A DNA stretch of 7,281 nt from Desulfobacteraceae bacterium (GTDB taxonomy: Bacteria > Desulfobacterota > Desulfobacteria > Desulfobacterales > DAOWNP01): positions 1 through 7,281 of the forward strand of contig DAOWNP010000118.1 of assembly GCA_030642545.1 (NCBI GenBank). The letters run 5' to 3'. The notes below the pieces were generated by a model. The model searched no databases and had not been told where the DNA came from. It worked only from the letters and a program-made list of their open reading frames with translations. Position numbers and translations under genes: made by a program. Shown here in pieces: positions 6,670 to 7,281 of the stretch. How positions within the stretch are numbered: the first letter of the stretch is position 1; each line of letters starts with the position of its first letter.

Positions 6670-7281
6670 CTACGGAACCTCAATTCTCTCAAGAAGATCA
6701 GCAATAATTTTATCTGTATCAATACCTTCGGCTTCCGCTTCATAACTAAGTATCAGGCGATGCCTTAGTACTGCAGGTGCCATATCTTTCACATCCTGAG
6801 GTGTTACATAAGCACGGCCATTTATAAAAGCATGAGCTTTTGCAGTTTTACCGAGATAAATTGATGCTCTTGGAGAAGCTCCACAGCTAATTAAACGGGA
6901 TATATCTGAATTAGTCAAATCCGATTTTCTTGTTGCATGTACAATTCTGATAATATAATCTGTTATTTTTTCTTCCATATGAATCATATTAACAACATCT
7001 TTTACAGCCTCAATTGCATCAATCTCCATAAAGTTGCAAAGCTCTTCAGTAACACCACTATAAACCCTTTTCATTATCTCTTTCTCCTCAACAGCAGAAG
7101 GATAATCTATTTTTATTTTGAGCATAAACCGATCTGTTTGTGCTTCCGGCAAAGGATATGTCCCTTCCTGTTCAATTGGATTTTGTGTAGCTAAAACCAT
7201 AAATGGTTTTTTAAGCTTAAAAGTTTCCTGACCTATAGTTACCTGATACTCCTGCATAGCCTCAAGCAATGCACTCTGCAC
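6670..7281 (-). CDS. moxR: MoxR-family AAA+ ATPase, C-terminal part (gene runs off the window)
   Basis: This is the C-terminal 203 residues of a MoxR-type AAA+ ATPase, a cytoplasmic ATP-driven chaperone that typically works with VWA-domain proteins. The first codon seen, GTG, is an internal valine in the conserved VQSALLEAMQE segment, not a start; roughly 120 N-terminal residues with Walker A and Walker B lie beyond the edge. Numbering from that valine, sensor 1 is ATQNP (31-35), the arginine-finger region is EAQTDRF (46-52), and sensor 2 is GASPRAS (134-140). The helical lid follows, with the usual AYVTPQDVKDMAPAVLRHRL stretch (157-176). The stop TAG lies 4 bp before the DUF58 start, so the two are probably translated together. 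No frameshift is seen. The family call is very secure; the MoxR subfamily (probably the Bat-associated one) is inferred from its neighbours. The promoter of the operon should lie upstream of this gene, outside the window. Confidence 0.96.
   Translation of the reverse strand: MQSALLEAMQEYQVTIGQETFKLKKPFMVLATQNPIEQEGTYPLPEAQTDRFMLKIKIDYPSAVEEKEIMKRVYSGVTEELCNFMEIDAIEAVKDVVNMIHMEEKITDYIIRIVHATRKSDLTNSDISRLISCGASPRASIYLGKTAKAHAFINGRAYVTPQDVKDMAPAVLRHRLILSYEAEAEGIDTDKIIADLLERIEVP
6678..6681 (-). promoter_or_regulatory. Ribosome binding site for the DUF58 gene
   Basis: GAGG in the context TTGAGGTT lies inside the last moxR codons, 12 nt before the ATG at 6665. The spacing is on the long side. A second short match, TAGAG, overlaps the moxR stop codon but is only 2 nt from the ATG, too close. 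The position supports the start at 6665 over the longer frame and suggests coupling to moxR termination. Confidence 0.5.

Noticed and set aside
6666..6743. 26-codon upstream extension of the DUF58 frame
   Set aside because: It overlaps moxR and reads as an out-of-frame copy of its conserved 3' end. The start at 6665 matches the usual DUF58 N-terminus.

Overview
The window is a single co-oriented block of seven genes, all on the minus strand and read from high to low coordinates. It is a Bat-type (Bacteroides aerotolerance) or MoxR-VWA operon: a MoxR AAA+ ATPase cut by the right edge, a cytoplasmic DUF58 protein, a membrane protein resembling a short BatD with a DUF4381-like tail, two tandem von Willebrand factor A (VWA) membrane proteins (BatA, BatB), an exported TPR protein with a long charged tail (BatC), and the large BatD protein. 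No RNA gene, plus-strand gene, CRISPR array or complete mobile element is visible.

The DNA is strongly A+T rich, about two thirds by eye, with many A8 to A9 runs in the coding strand. Exported proteins have Gram-negative-style signal peptides and the ribosome binding sites are good. The order MoxR - DUF58 - DUF4381-like - BatA - BatB - BatC - BatD is the one usual in proteobacteria. I infer a low-GC Gram-negative anaerobe or microaerophile, possibly of the Desulfobacterota (deltaproteobacterial) type. The taxonomic guess is weak and rests on gene order and protein style.

Layout from the right: moxR (6670-7281, N-terminal part missing), 4-bp gap, DUF58 (5778-6665), TTGA overlap, BatD-like/DUF4381-like gene (4882-5781), the only real intergenic gap (139 bp, with a 27+27 bp imperfect inverted repeat), batA (3747-4742), GTGA overlap, batB (2767-3750), 4-bp gap, batC (1869-2762), 7-bp overlap, batD (61-1875), then 60 bp of A+T-rich tail with at best a weak terminator. 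Three of the six visible gene starts are not ATG (TTG, TTG, GTG).

Working model, from family knowledge: MoxR is an ATP-driven chaperone that acts on or through VWA proteins. DUF58 is its cytoplasmic VWA-like partner. BatA and BatB present VWA domains with intact metal-binding (MIDAS) motifs at the membrane. BatC and the two BatD-like proteins provide periplasmic protein-protein contacts. The operon is linked to envelope-stress or oxygen tolerance in some bacteria, but its client is not settled.

The least ordinary points are the large inverted repeat that interrupts the otherwise compact operon and runs into a stop codon, and the shared architecture of the two BatD-like proteins, including a recognisable common cytoplasmic tail. 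I did not find a clearly undescribed system.
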